NCBI GenBank assembly: GCA_016285185.1
Contig: JAEEQG010000002.1
Coordinates: 1 to 34,668 of the forward strand
Reading direction: 5' to 3'
DNA from: Spirochaetota bacterium
GTDB lineage: Bacteria; Spirochaetota; Spirochaetia; Treponematales; Treponemataceae
DNA: 34,668 nucleotides
Below the pieces are notes generated by a model. It searched no databases. It saw only the letters and a program-made list of their open reading frames with translations, and was not told the DNA's origin. Each line of letters opens with the position of its first letter. Positions within the stretch are counted from its first letter, which is position 1. The translations under genes and the position numbers were made by a program. Below, piece by piece: positions 1 to 7,192 of the stretch.

Positions 1-297
1 CTGGATATGAACAGTTTTGTACTGAAGATAAGACATGATGAAAAAATGGAAAGAGTGCCTCTTTCTGCAAAGGAATATGCGGTACTTGCATATCTGATTG
101 AAAATGCGGGAAAAATCCTTTCGCCCGAAAAAATTTATGATGATGTATGGAAAGCCGAATTCGGAGATTTGTCCGCAGTAGCTGTCTATATTCAGCGTCT
201 ACGGAGAAAAATCGAGGCTAATCCTTCTGATCCATGCTATATACGGACTGTATATGGAATGGGTTACTGTTTTTCTCTTTCGGGTAAAGAAATATGA
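1..297 (+). CDS. Response regulator, OmpR/PhoB type, C-terminal part (5' end outside window)
   Basis: This is the carboxy-terminal DNA-binding half of a two-component response regulator. The reading frame is open from base 1, so the ATG at 7 is probably internal and the receiver domain lies left of the window. The visible 98 codons form the winged-helix Trans_reg_C domain: 'LSAKEYAVLAYLIENAGKIL' is the usual start of the domain, followed by the recognition helix region 'DLSAVAVYIQRLRRKIE' and the wing 'IRTVYGMGYCF'. These match OmpR/PhoB/VanR-type regulators closely. Its stop overlaps the start of the histidine kinase gene by four bases (ATGA), so the two are translationally coupled and almost certainly a cognate pair. 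The target genes and signal cannot be told from this fragment. Confidence 0.93.
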   Translation: MDMNSFVLKIRHDEKMERVPLSAKEYAVLAYLIENAGKILSPEKIYDDVWKAEFGDLSAVAVYIQRLRRKIEANPSDPCYIRTVYGMGYCFSLSGKEI

Positions 298-1634
298 AAA
301 TAAAAACACAGTTTATGCTCTTTATTACCGGTATAGTGCTTATACCGATTCTTGTATTGGTTTGTATTGCTTTGATTCGTTATAACAACAAACCGGAGTC
401 ACTTCTTGTTCCTGACTACAAGGAAATAAATGAGATGTCCATAGTTGCTGTTGATTCAAGTTCATGGACGGAGCTTAGTGAAAAATTGCGCAGAATGCCC
501 GGAGGAATTGAAGTTGTTGTTTTAAACAGTGAAGGAATCGTTTTGTTTTCGACTATAAACTCAATCTCGCAAAATGAATATTTGTCGGAAACTGACATTA
601 TGCGGCTTATAAGAGAAACAGACACTGAATATATTTATCAGCTTAACAAAACACCCGCAGAGTCTTCTTCGCCTTATTATATAATAAATAGAATGCCTGA
701 GCGCAGAAGCACGAGACCTTTTTTCTTTTATGCCTACAGAATTGCTATCTTTGTCTGTTTTATTCTGTTGGTTTTCTGTGCTACAGTTCTTATGATAATT
801 GCCCGCAGTATTACAAAATCAATAACTGTTCTGGAAAAAGCAACAAGACAAATTTGCGAAGGTAATTTGGAACAAGAAGTTATTGCAACGGGTGGTAATG
901 AGATTACATCGCTTACAAAGTCATTGAACAAGATGCGAATAGCCTTAAAAGAAGACAAACAGCGCCGTAGTCGGTTTATAATGGGAGTAAGTCATGATTT
1001 GAGGACACCTCTTGCTCTCATTAAAGGGTATACGGAAGCAATTGCTGACGGTGTTGTAGATGGTGAAGAAGCACAGAAAAAATCACTGGCAATTGTAGGC
1101 AGCAAAATTACTCAGCTTGAGGATATGATTGATGAACTTATCAATTTTACAAAGCTTGATACTGGTGAATGGCGTGAAAACCTGGAAGAAAAATCGATGG
1201 CAGCTTTTTTGGTTGAGTTTGCACATAATTTTGAAATTGACGGGAATATTTTAAAACGTAAAATTAAAACCAATATCAATATTCCGGATAATATAAAGGT
1301 TATTTTTGATTCAAGGCTTTTTCTGCGCGCTTTGGAAAATCTTACTGGAAATGCTGTCCGTTATACAGATGAAGACGGTATGATTTCGTTTGATGCTGAT
1401 TATTCTGATAATGTGATAACTATTACTGTCTCTGATAATGGAAAAGGAATTACTAAAGAAGAGTTGCCTTTTATTTTTGATCCTTTTTACAGAGGTTCAA
1501 GCTCCCGCCGTGAAAAGGGCAGCGGACTCGGACTTTCGGTTGTAAAAAGCGTCATTGATTCACATGGCTGGAAAATTAATGTTGAATCCAAACAGGATGA
1601 ATACACACGTTTTATCATCACCATACCATGTTGA
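294..1634 (+). CDS. Membrane sensor histidine kinase (HAMP, HisKA, HATPase_c)
   Basis: A 446-residue sensor kinase, the partner of the upstream regulator. The order is: TM1 about 8-29; an extracytoplasmic sensor of about 115 residues with no recognised fold; TM2 about 147-170; a HAMP linker 171-222; the dimerisation domain with H-box 'GVSHDLRTPLALIKGYTEAI' (phosphoacceptor His234); and the ATPase domain. Visible ATPase boxes are the N-box 'LENLTGNAVRYT', G1 'DNGKGI', F-box 'FIFDPFYRG' and G2 'GSGLGLSVVK'. All key residues are present, so it should be active. The extended H-box resembles kinases paired with VanR/PhoP-like regulators in Gram-positives and treponemes. The ligand is unknown. The end of the gene lies inside a 12-bp inverted repeat that probably acts as its terminator. 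Confidence 0.95.
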   Translation: MKIKTQFMLFITGIVLIPILVLVCIALIRYNNKPESLLVPDYKEINEMSIVAVDSSSWTELSEKLRRMPGGIEVVVLNSEGIVLFSTINSISQNEYLSETDIMRLIRETDTEYIYQLNKTPAESSSPYYIINRMPERRSTRPFFFYAYRIAIFVCFILLVFCATVLMIIARSITKSITVLEKATRQICEGNLEQEVIATGGNEITSLTKSLNKMRIALKEDKQRRSRFIMGVSHDLRTPLALIKGYTEAIADGVVDGEEAQKKSLAIVGSKITQLEDMIDELINFTKLDTGEWRENLEEKSMAAFLVEFAHNFEIDGNILKRKIKTNINIPDNIKVIFDSRLFLRALENLTGNAVRYTDEDGMISFDADYSDNVITITVSDNGKGITKEELPFIFDPFYRGSSSRREKGSGLGLSVVKSVIDSHGWKINVESKQDEYTRFIITIPC

Positions 1635-1665
1635 TACGGTGATGATAAAGTGTTAAGTTTTTTTT
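1611..1665 (+). terminator. Hairpin at the end of the histidine kinase gene
   Basis: TTTATCATCACC (1611-1622) pairs perfectly with GGTGATGATAAA (1638-1649) around a 15-base loop, followed after eight bases by a run of eight T (1658-1665). The kinase stop codon TGA (1632-1634) lies in the loop, so the left arm is coding. The T-run is further from the stem than in a textbook terminator. The convergent lipoprotein gene ends at 1664, so the element may also separate the two transcripts. Confidence 0.5.
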
Positions 1666-2647
1666 ATTTTTTCAGCTGGTTTTTGAGTCTGTTTGCGCTT
1701 TCTATGTCATTCTCAATGTCTTTAAGCGCCGTTTTTGCCCGTTTGTCGCCAAATCTCTTGTAGACATTACTCATAACTGTTTTTGCGTCTTCATATTCTT
1801 CCATTGCCTGGAGAAGAAGTGCTGCGTTATAGCCGGCCTCAAAATAGTCTTTTGAATTGTAAAGGCTCAAGTATTTATTTTTTGCCAGTCCGAGTTGTCC
1901 TTTTTTTGCGATTTTTTCGGCTTCTTTCATTGCAGAATCTTTGTGCGACAAAAGAGTCAGGCTTTTTTCTTCTTCATAAGGTAAAAATTCTTTCATGATT
2001 TCTGATACAAACGCATTGATTTTGGGCTCAGCAAGCGTAAACGTTGTATCAACGTCGTCAAGAATATATTCTTTTGAAGATTTTGCGGAATAGTCGAATT
2101 CCTGATTTGAGAGAACAGTATTAGTGTTTGTATCAACAATCTGATAAAGCAGTGAGAGCTTTAGTTCTCTCCAGTATCTTTCAATAGGAATTTTCCCCTG
2201 TTTTGTGGTACGTTCTGTTATTTCAGATTCAATTACTGATGAAAAGGCTGTAATTCCACCTGTTACATAAATATCAACCGGAAGTTCCTTTTTTGAACGG
2301 AAAGCTCTTTCTACTGCGGATGGATCAACAAGTGTCAAATCACTTGCAATGCTCATTTTTGTGTAAAGCTTTGAGTCCAGAGCATTTACAATATCAAATT
2401 CATCGTTCATTTTTGAATATTGTGTTTGATATTTGTCAAAATAGTCATAAAAAGAATAAACCGGTTTTGATCCGTTTGCGTTCAAGTCCATTTCTGACGA
2501 TGTTTTGAATGGCAAAAGACTGACTGAGTTTACTCCTTCAAGATCCAGCTCTGCAGGTCGTGTAATATCGGTAGAAACTGTTGTTGAGCAACTGAATGCA
2601 ATAATTGCTAATACTGCGAGAGCAATAAAGCCAAATGCTTTTTTCAT
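1664..2647 (-). CDS. Lipoprotein with TPR-like C-terminus (paralogue of 6169-7164)
   Basis: A 327-residue predicted lipoprotein of unknown function. The N-terminus is a signal sequence with an acylation site at Cys20 ('IIAFSC', a loose spirochaete lipobox). Right after it comes 'DITRPAELDLEGVNSVSLLPF', which recalls the start of CsgG-like and DUF6340-type outer-membrane lipoproteins; that link is from memory. The C-terminal third ('AKKGQLGLAKNKYLSLYNSKDYFEAGYNAALLLQ' in part) has the alternating pattern of tetratricopeptide repeats. It shares its whole architecture with the lipoprotein at 6169-7164 ('RPAE', a 'HKD' segment, 'YFEA.YNAA.LL', 'DKRA..ALKD'). A good ribosome site (AAGGAG) sits seven bases before the ATG, and it has its own promoter. 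Confidence 0.85.
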   Translation of the reverse strand: MKKAFGFIALAVLAIIAFSCSTTVSTDITRPAELDLEGVNSVSLLPFKTSSEMDLNANGSKPVYSFYDYFDKYQTQYSKMNDEFDIVNALDSKLYTKMSIASDLTLVDPSAVERAFRSKKELPVDIYVTGGITAFSSVIESEITERTTKQGKIPIERYWRELKLSLLYQIVDTNTNTVLSNQEFDYSAKSSKEYILDDVDTTFTLAEPKINAFVSEIMKEFLPYEEEKSLTLLSHKDSAMKEAEKIAKKGQLGLAKNKYLSLYNSKDYFEAGYNAALLLQAMEEYEDAKTVMSNVYKRFGDKRAKTALKDIENDIESANRLKNQLKK

Positions 2648-2672
2648 AAAAACTCCTTTTGTTATTAATCAG

Positions 2673-2702
2673 ATAATACCTTATTTTTTCATATACTGTA
2701 AA
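2673..2702 (-). promoter_or_regulatory. Sigma-70-type promoter of the lipoprotein gene 1664-2647
   Basis: On the minus strand, -35 TTTACA (2697-2702) and -10 TATTAT (2673-2678) are separated by 18 bases, placing the transcription start near 2666 and giving a short leader with AAGGAG. It lies in the 65-base gap between cheD and the lipoprotein gene, so the latter can be expressed independently of the che-like operon. Confidence 0.5.
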
Positions 2703-2712
2703 TATAAATAAA

Positions 2713-3315
2713 TTAGTATGCTTTTATACTGTCGTTTTTTCCTTTTTCGTTTTCCATCCTTATTATGTAATCTTTTTCTCTTTGATTTATTATTTCCATA
2801 GTTTCCATTGAAACACTGCTTTTTTGTATATATTTGAGGTATACTTTTGCGGTGGGCGGATTGAAATAGATTTTGCGGGCATACATTCCGCCTGTATCAT
2901 TGGCTACTATGTTTATGTTTTCATTTTTTAAAAAATTAAGTGCAAAATTAATATTATTTATACCGGTTGTATTTTTACTGTTGCTGCTGTCTGCCAGTAT
3001 ATTACCGCCTCCGAATATTTTTGCCTGTATGTTTTTCCTTTCGGCGCCTTTTGCAATCATCTCGTTGATTAATAGTTCCATAGCAAATTCACCGTATCGT
3101 CCGGCTTCGTCCTGATTTGATTCAATAGTTTTAGAAGTCCTTGGAAGCATAAAATGATTCAAACCGCCTATGCCGTTTTCTTTGTCAAAAAAAGCTATGC
3201 TTATACAGCTGCCAAGCACGGTAGATATAAAAATATCTTCACTGGACACATATAAATCACCAGGTAATATTGTGATAATGTCTTTTTGAAAATGTGAATC
3301 AAAATGTCGGTTCAT
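2713..3315 (-). CDS. cheD: CheD, chemoreceptor glutamine deamidase
   Basis: A 200-residue cytoplasmic CheD. CheD hydrolyses specific glutamines of methyl-accepting chemotaxis proteins to glutamate. The catalytic triad context is visible: 'STVLGSC' with nucleophile Cys37 and Thr32, and 'GIGGLNHFMLP' with His54. Later family signatures follow ('RYGEFAMELLINEMI', 'KIFGGGNIL', 'NDTGG.YARKI.F.P'). It is somewhat longer than typical CheD (about 160 residues) because of a C-terminal extension, residues about 170-200. It is the last gene of a three-gene operon behind a soluble MCP-like protein and a MinD-like ATPase. The 15-base spacing contains AGGAG overlapping the upstream stop region. No CheC gene is adjacent. 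Confidence 0.92.
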   Translation of the reverse strand: MNRHFDSHFQKDIITILPGDLYVSSEDIFISTVLGSCISIAFFDKENGIGGLNHFMLPRTSKTIESNQDEAGRYGEFAMELLINEMIAKGAERKNIQAKIFGGGNILADSSNSKNTTGINNINFALNFLKNENINIVANDTGGMYARKIYFNPPTAKVYLKYIQKSSVSMETMEIINQREKDYIIRMENEKGKNDSIKAY

Positions 3316-3330
3316 AATTGTACTAAACTC

Positions 3331-5094
3331 CTAAAAGAATGTTATTTCACCAGCATCTACACCGTCTTCAACTTCTACGCCGGTAAGGTTTCCAACGGCG
3401 ATTTTGTCTGAAATTACAGTAAAATGCTTGATAAAGTCTACAAAAGAATGGTTTTTTATTTCCCATGTATTGATACCGTTTTGTGACATAAGCTTTTCCT
3501 TAAGTTCTACAGTGGATGTCTTTATATGTCGGAGCGATATCTGTTCATTTTCAAGTTTTTGGGACAGTTCTTCAAGATTAGAAATAGCGGATTCTATTGT
3601 TGAATAACTTGTAAAAAAGCTTTCTGAATATACTGAAAAGTCATTTACAGCTTCAATAAAATTGTTCTGAAGTTTTTTTAGTGTTGTAAGAAAAGAAAGC
3701 TTTTCTTTGTTGATTTTAGAAAAGAATTTTCTATCCATACTGGCATCTTTTGAAAACTGTTTTGTCTGTTTTGTGTTGTTTGTTATAAATTCCTGAAGAA
3801 TATCCTGTGCGGCTTGAACATTTTCATCAGTTTGGGCGATAAGTTTTGTCATGTATTCAACAGTTGACTGTATTGAGCTGATTACACTGTTTCTGGCTAC
3901 TTCAATTCGTTGTGATATTGCCACATACTGAAGGTTTGTAATAATCGGGAAAAATTCGTTGAAACATATTTGAATGCGCTGTACCGCATGGTAAATATCG
4001 TTTGATTTTTCCAGAACGTTGCTTTGGGCCTGCTGGTATGATGAAAAAATGTTCGCAAAATTGGAAAAATCTTTTGATGTTCTTTCGATACAGTTTTGAA
4101 GACTTTCTTTTTTTGAATCATTTTTAAGATTTGCATCGATAAAGTGTTTTCTTTCTGACTCGACCTGTGCAAGAATGCTGTTGATTTCATCCCTATTGAG
4201 TTTGAATATTTTGATGCTTTTAAGGAGCTGAGTATTGATATTTCCGAGCAATTCAACTGATAACTGCGACAGTTGCTCGTTAAAACAGCATTGATCGAGT
4301 TTTTCTTCTTCCGTATAGCATGAATCAGGGTCTTTTATACGTGAAAGTGTAAGCATTACATCATCCAGCGACTGTCGGATAATATCCTGCATCTGTATAC
4401 ATTCCATGGCTTTTATAATAGGAGAACGGACTTCACCTGCAAGTTCGAGCATGTGCTTAAGTTCTGTCATTATTTCTTCAATGATTTCGTTAATGCCTTT
4501 TTTGTCAGAGTTTGTTATTGAATCAGTTTTTTTGCTTATTTCTTCAACTTCACGGATTGTTTCTTTGAGCCTTATTATGGAATTGTTTATGTTTTGTTCA
4601 TTTGTTATAAGAGTATCTGCTTGTGATATAAGCTTAAGTGATAATTCTTTAAGATTTGATGTTATATAGGAAAAAGCCTGTCCTTTTTGCCCTGATTTGA
4701 TTGAAACTACCATCGCATTGAGAGAGATAAGTTCCATTTCATTGCTTTCGTCTTTTATCTTGACGATGATATCATTCATGTTTTTGAGAATATTCATGGA
4801 TTCAGAAGAGCTTGCGACAAGTTCACGGTTTCTCTGGCTGAAATTATTAATTATCTGGCGATTCCTAGCTAAAAGTTCATTTTGCTTTGTGATTGCGTTT
4901 TTTAATCCTTCTTCTACCTTTACGAATCTTGCAAGCTTGGGATTTACTTCTTGTGAAGAATTGTTTCTTTTTGCAAAGTCTAGTTCACTTACAAGAACAG
5001 GAAAGTTTGTGCTTAGGTCCAAAAACTCTTTTCCACTTTGTTCACTTATTGTTTTTAAGTTTTCAATAATTCTTTCAACCTGCTGCATGTTCAT
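3331..5094 (-). CDS. Soluble MCP-like coiled-coil protein with two degenerate signalling-tip motifs
   Basis: A 587-residue protein with no transmembrane segment or sensor domain, almost entirely helical and coiled-coil by composition. Residues 121-153 ('ELISLNAMVVSIKSGQKGQA', then 'NLKELS') correspond to the MCP hairpin tip usually written as LLALNAAIEAARAGE..GFAVVA.E+R.LA, but with several substitutions. A second, weaker copy is at 388-401 ('LQYVAISQRIEVAR'). 'IQMQDIIRQSLDDV' (233-246) resembles a motif found in some cytosolic MCP-like proteins. It lies between a MinD-like ATPase gene (14 bases upstream) and cheD (15 bases downstream), so it may be a CheD substrate or scaffold of a cytoplasmic chemosensory assembly. 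Whether it still binds CheA/CheW is doubtful. It starts at ATG 5094 with AAGGAA upstream. Confidence 0.75.
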   Translation of the reverse strand: MNMQQVERIIENLKTISEQSGKEFLDLSTNFPVLVSELDFAKRNNSSQEVNPKLARFVKVEEGLKNAITKQNELLARNRQIINNFSQRNRELVASSSESMNILKNMNDIIVKIKDESNEMELISLNAMVVSIKSGQKGQAFSYITSNLKELSLKLISQADTLITNEQNINNSIIRLKETIREVEEISKKTDSITNSDKKGINEIIEEIMTELKHMLELAGEVRSPIIKAMECIQMQDIIRQSLDDVMLTLSRIKDPDSCYTEEEKLDQCCFNEQLSQLSVELLGNINTQLLKSIKIFKLNRDEINSILAQVESERKHFIDANLKNDSKKESLQNCIERTSKDFSNFANIFSSYQQAQSNVLEKSNDIYHAVQRIQICFNEFFPIITNLQYVAISQRIEVARNSVISSIQSTVEYMTKLIAQTDENVQAAQDILQEFITNNTKQTKQFSKDASMDRKFFSKINKEKLSFLTTLKKLQNNFIEAVNDFSVYSESFFTSYSTIESAISNLEELSQKLENEQISLRHIKTSTVELKEKLMSQNGINTWEIKNHSFVDFIKHFTVISDKIAVGNLTGVEVEDGVDAGEITFF

Positions 5095-5108
5095 AACGTA
5101 TTTCCTTG

Positions 5109-6086
5109 TTAGTTGTTGCTTTGTTGCGAATAGAATTCTCTTACAATATCATCGAAATCCTCCGGAGCATTATGCAATACGGAGGATGTGGTATGTGCCG
5201 AAATGATCCTTTGTGCTGTTGATAACAAGGTCTGAACAAACAGTGATTGAGGATACAGAACGGCTGCCGGTTGTCTTTGTGCAATCGAATATTGGATACA
5301 TTCATCATAAGGCAGGTATCCTGTAAAATCCAGATCGATTGAAAGCTTGTTTTGAGCCAGCTGTTGGAGGCGTCTGCCCATTTCGGAATTTTGCATATTT
5401 CGCCCCATGTTCATAATTATACGGGGCTTCAACTGTTGCATTTTGTGCAAACAGTCGTAGCCTTCACCGGGAAGTGTTGTTTCTATTACCTGCATAATCT
5501 GCTGAAAAGAAAAATCTTTTCCCTCAAGTCTCTGAAGAATACTGTTCTGAAGGATTTGTCTTCCTGCACTCTTTGGTGGAAATTGTCTGTAACAGAATCT
5601 GTAGACCACAGACTTAAGAAATGAATATGCGTTCAAAATAGAGGTTATTTCGGGAGTAACAACTATAATCCCGTTATCAACAACAAGAAAAAAATCCACT
5701 ACGTTATGGGTAGAACCTGCACCCAAATCGAGAATCAGATAGTCGCATTCGATTTTTTGTAGTTCACGGATGATTTTTTGTTTTGTAAAAAAATCCATGT
5801 TTGCTACACCGGGGAAAAGGCAGTCTCCAGCTATAAAATGGAGGTTTGGGATTCCTGTAGCCTGTATAAGTGACGGTATGTTATCAACCAGTTTGTTTAT
5901 GTAATGACCTAGTCCGTTCTGGTTGTTTTTTAAGCCCAGCATTGTATGCAGGTTTGCTCCGCCGAAATCGAGGTCACATAAAACAACCTGTTTGCATTGT
6001 GAAGCAATTGCAACTGAAAGATTCAGAGAAAGTACGCTTTTGCCAACTCCGCCTTTTCCTCCGGCGACAGGAATTATAACAGACAT
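5109..6086 (-). CDS. MinD/ParA-family ATPase, FlhG-like
   Basis: A 325-residue P-loop ATPase of the ParA/MinD group. The deviant Walker A 'GGKGGVGKS' (9-17) carries the signature lysine Lys11 plus Lys16. 'CDLDFGGANLHTMLG' (37-51) is the switch I/A' segment typical of FlhG (YlxH) and MinD, and 'YLILDLGAG' (116-124) is Walker B. Members of this group dimerise with ATP and position cell machinery such as flagella, septum or chemoreceptor arrays. I saw no C-terminal MinD-type membrane-targeting helix. Placement ahead of an MCP-like protein and CheD suggests a role like the ParC-type ATPases that segregate chemosensory arrays, but a flagellar role is equally possible. No Shine-Dalgarno sequence is seen, and its promoter lies immediately before the ATG. 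Confidence 0.88.
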   Translation of the reverse strand: MSVIIPVAGGKGGVGKSVLSLNLSVAIASQCKQVVLCDLDFGGANLHTMLGLKNNQNGLGHYINKLVDNIPSLIQATGIPNLHFIAGDCLFPGVANMDFFTKQKIIRELQKIECDYLILDLGAGSTHNVVDFFLVVDNGIIVVTPEITSILNAYSFLKSVVYRFCYRQFPPKSAGRQILQNSILQRLEGKDFSFQQIMQVIETTLPGEGYDCLHKMQQLKPRIIMNMGRNMQNSEMGRRLQQLAQNKLSIDLDFTGYLPYDECIQYSIAQRQPAAVLYPQSLFVQTLLSTAQRIISAHTTSSVLHNAPEDFDDIVREFYSQQSNN

Positions 6087-6093
6087 ATATTTA

Positions 6094-6122
6094 ACTATAC
6101 GTCATAATTACCTGTACCGCAA
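6094..6122 (-). promoter_or_regulatory. Promoter of the MinD-like/MCP-like/cheD operon, possibly leaderless
   Basis: On the minus strand, -35 TTGCGG (6117-6122), a 17-base spacer and -10 TATAGT (6094-6099). Only seven bases separate the -10 box from the ATG at 6086, so transcription would begin at or within a base or two of the start codon. This fits the absence of a Shine-Dalgarno sequence. Confidence 0.5.
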
Positions 6123-6168
6123 GAAAAAAATCTGTTTTTTATATGTAAAAGTCTGTGGTCAAAAACAC

Positions 6169-7164
6169 TTATTCCATTTCTGTGTTTACAGTCTGAACTA
6201 ATGTTTGGGAATATAGTTTTTCTTCATTGTTCATTTCAGTTTTCATGTCTTTGAGAGCCCGTAATGCACGTTTGTCTTGTGTAGCTTTGAAAAGTTCATA
6301 CATTTCCTGATATGCGCCTGTCAAATCGCTTTGTGCTTCAAGAAGAATTGCCGCATTATAAGCTGCTTCAAAATAATTGGTTCTTTCATACAGGTTTTTG
6401 AATTCTTCATATGCACGCTGATAGTTTCTGTTTTCTGCAAAAGTTGTGGCTGCTTTCATTCTTGTATCTTTGTGAAAAAGCAGCTGAAGATCTTTCTTTT
6501 CATAATAGGGCTGGCATTTTTTTATTATGCCTGAGGCAAATACAGAGAACGGTGATTTTACTACTTCGGAAATATCCTGTAATTCATAGGGAGAAGTTGA
6601 TTTTGCGGTCTCAAGTTCATATTTTATTTGCTGACTTCCGATAACTAATTCACGTTTTGTATCATACAACTGGTATATAATTTCAAAATCCATTGTTTTC
6701 CAGTAATATTTGGTATTTTTTTCACCACCGTTTTTAAGGATTTCCTTATGGTTCTGAGCTTTAATAGCACTGTTGAAATAGGTAAGACCGCCTATAAGGT
6801 ACAAATCAGCAACGGTCGACTTGTTTGAAAGCGGATTGTTATCTATTACTTTAAAAAATGGTGTTTTTGTGAATGTTTCCTCAAGTTCTTCTGTAAGAAG
6901 TTGGCAAACTGTTTGTTCATCCTTTTTAGCAGTGGCAGATACACTTGGAAAGTTGTTTATTCTGTTTATTAAAATAGTTTCAAAATCTTTTTCCATCAGA
7001 TAGTTTTCAAGAATTTCCGCAGTAACGAATGGCATGACTGTAATTGACGACGAATCTTGTATATCGAATTCTGCAGGTCGTAACAAGTCTATGGTCAAAG
7101 GGGTTCTGCAGCCTGAGAGAATAAATGTTGAGATAAGACCGATTGTTATTAGGATTTTTTTCAT
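6169..7164 (-). CDS. Lipoprotein with TPR-like C-terminus (paralogue of 1664-2647)
   Basis: A 331-residue predicted lipoprotein with a classical lipobox, 'FILSGC' (Cys19). The mature protein begins 'RTPLTIDLLRPAEFDIQDSS', matching the paralogue at 1664-2647. The central domain contains 'LYLIGGLTYFNSAI' (compare 'IYVTGGITAFSSVI' in the paralogue), consistent with a CsgG/DUF6340-like fold. The C-terminal part has TPR-like helices ('YQRAYEEFKNLYERTNYFEA', 'YNAAILLEAQSDLTGAYQEM'). A strong ribosome site GGAGGAAA precedes the ATG by about eight bases. The gene follows the 7TM receptor gene by 28 bases and is probably cotranscribed with it. Function is unknown; a periplasmic or outer-membrane assembly role is a guess. 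Confidence 0.85.
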   Translation of the reverse strand: MKKILITIGLISTFILSGCRTPLTIDLLRPAEFDIQDSSSITVMPFVTAEILENYLMEKDFETILINRINNFPSVSATAKKDEQTVCQLLTEELEETFTKTPFFKVIDNNPLSNKSTVADLYLIGGLTYFNSAIKAQNHKEILKNGGEKNTKYYWKTMDFEIIYQLYDTKRELVIGSQQIKYELETAKSTSPYELQDISEVVKSPFSVFASGIIKKCQPYYEKKDLQLLFHKDTRMKAATTFAENRNYQRAYEEFKNLYERTNYFEAAYNAAILLEAQSDLTGAYQEMYELFKATQDKRALRALKDMKTEMNNEEKLYSQTLVQTVNTEME

Positions 7165-7192
7165 TTTTCAGCTTTCCTCCAAAAATACATTT

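Noticed and set aside
4697-5206. 169-codon plus-strand frame
   Set aside because: Hydrophobic-looking but antisense to the MCP-like coiled-coil and ATPase genes; typical shadow of Lys/Glu/Asn-rich coding.
6121-6140. A/T hairpin (AAAAAACAGATTTTTTT on the minus strand) as a terminator for the lipoprotein gene
   Set aside because: The stem is only A-T pairs with a tiny loop; not convincing as a Rho-independent terminator.
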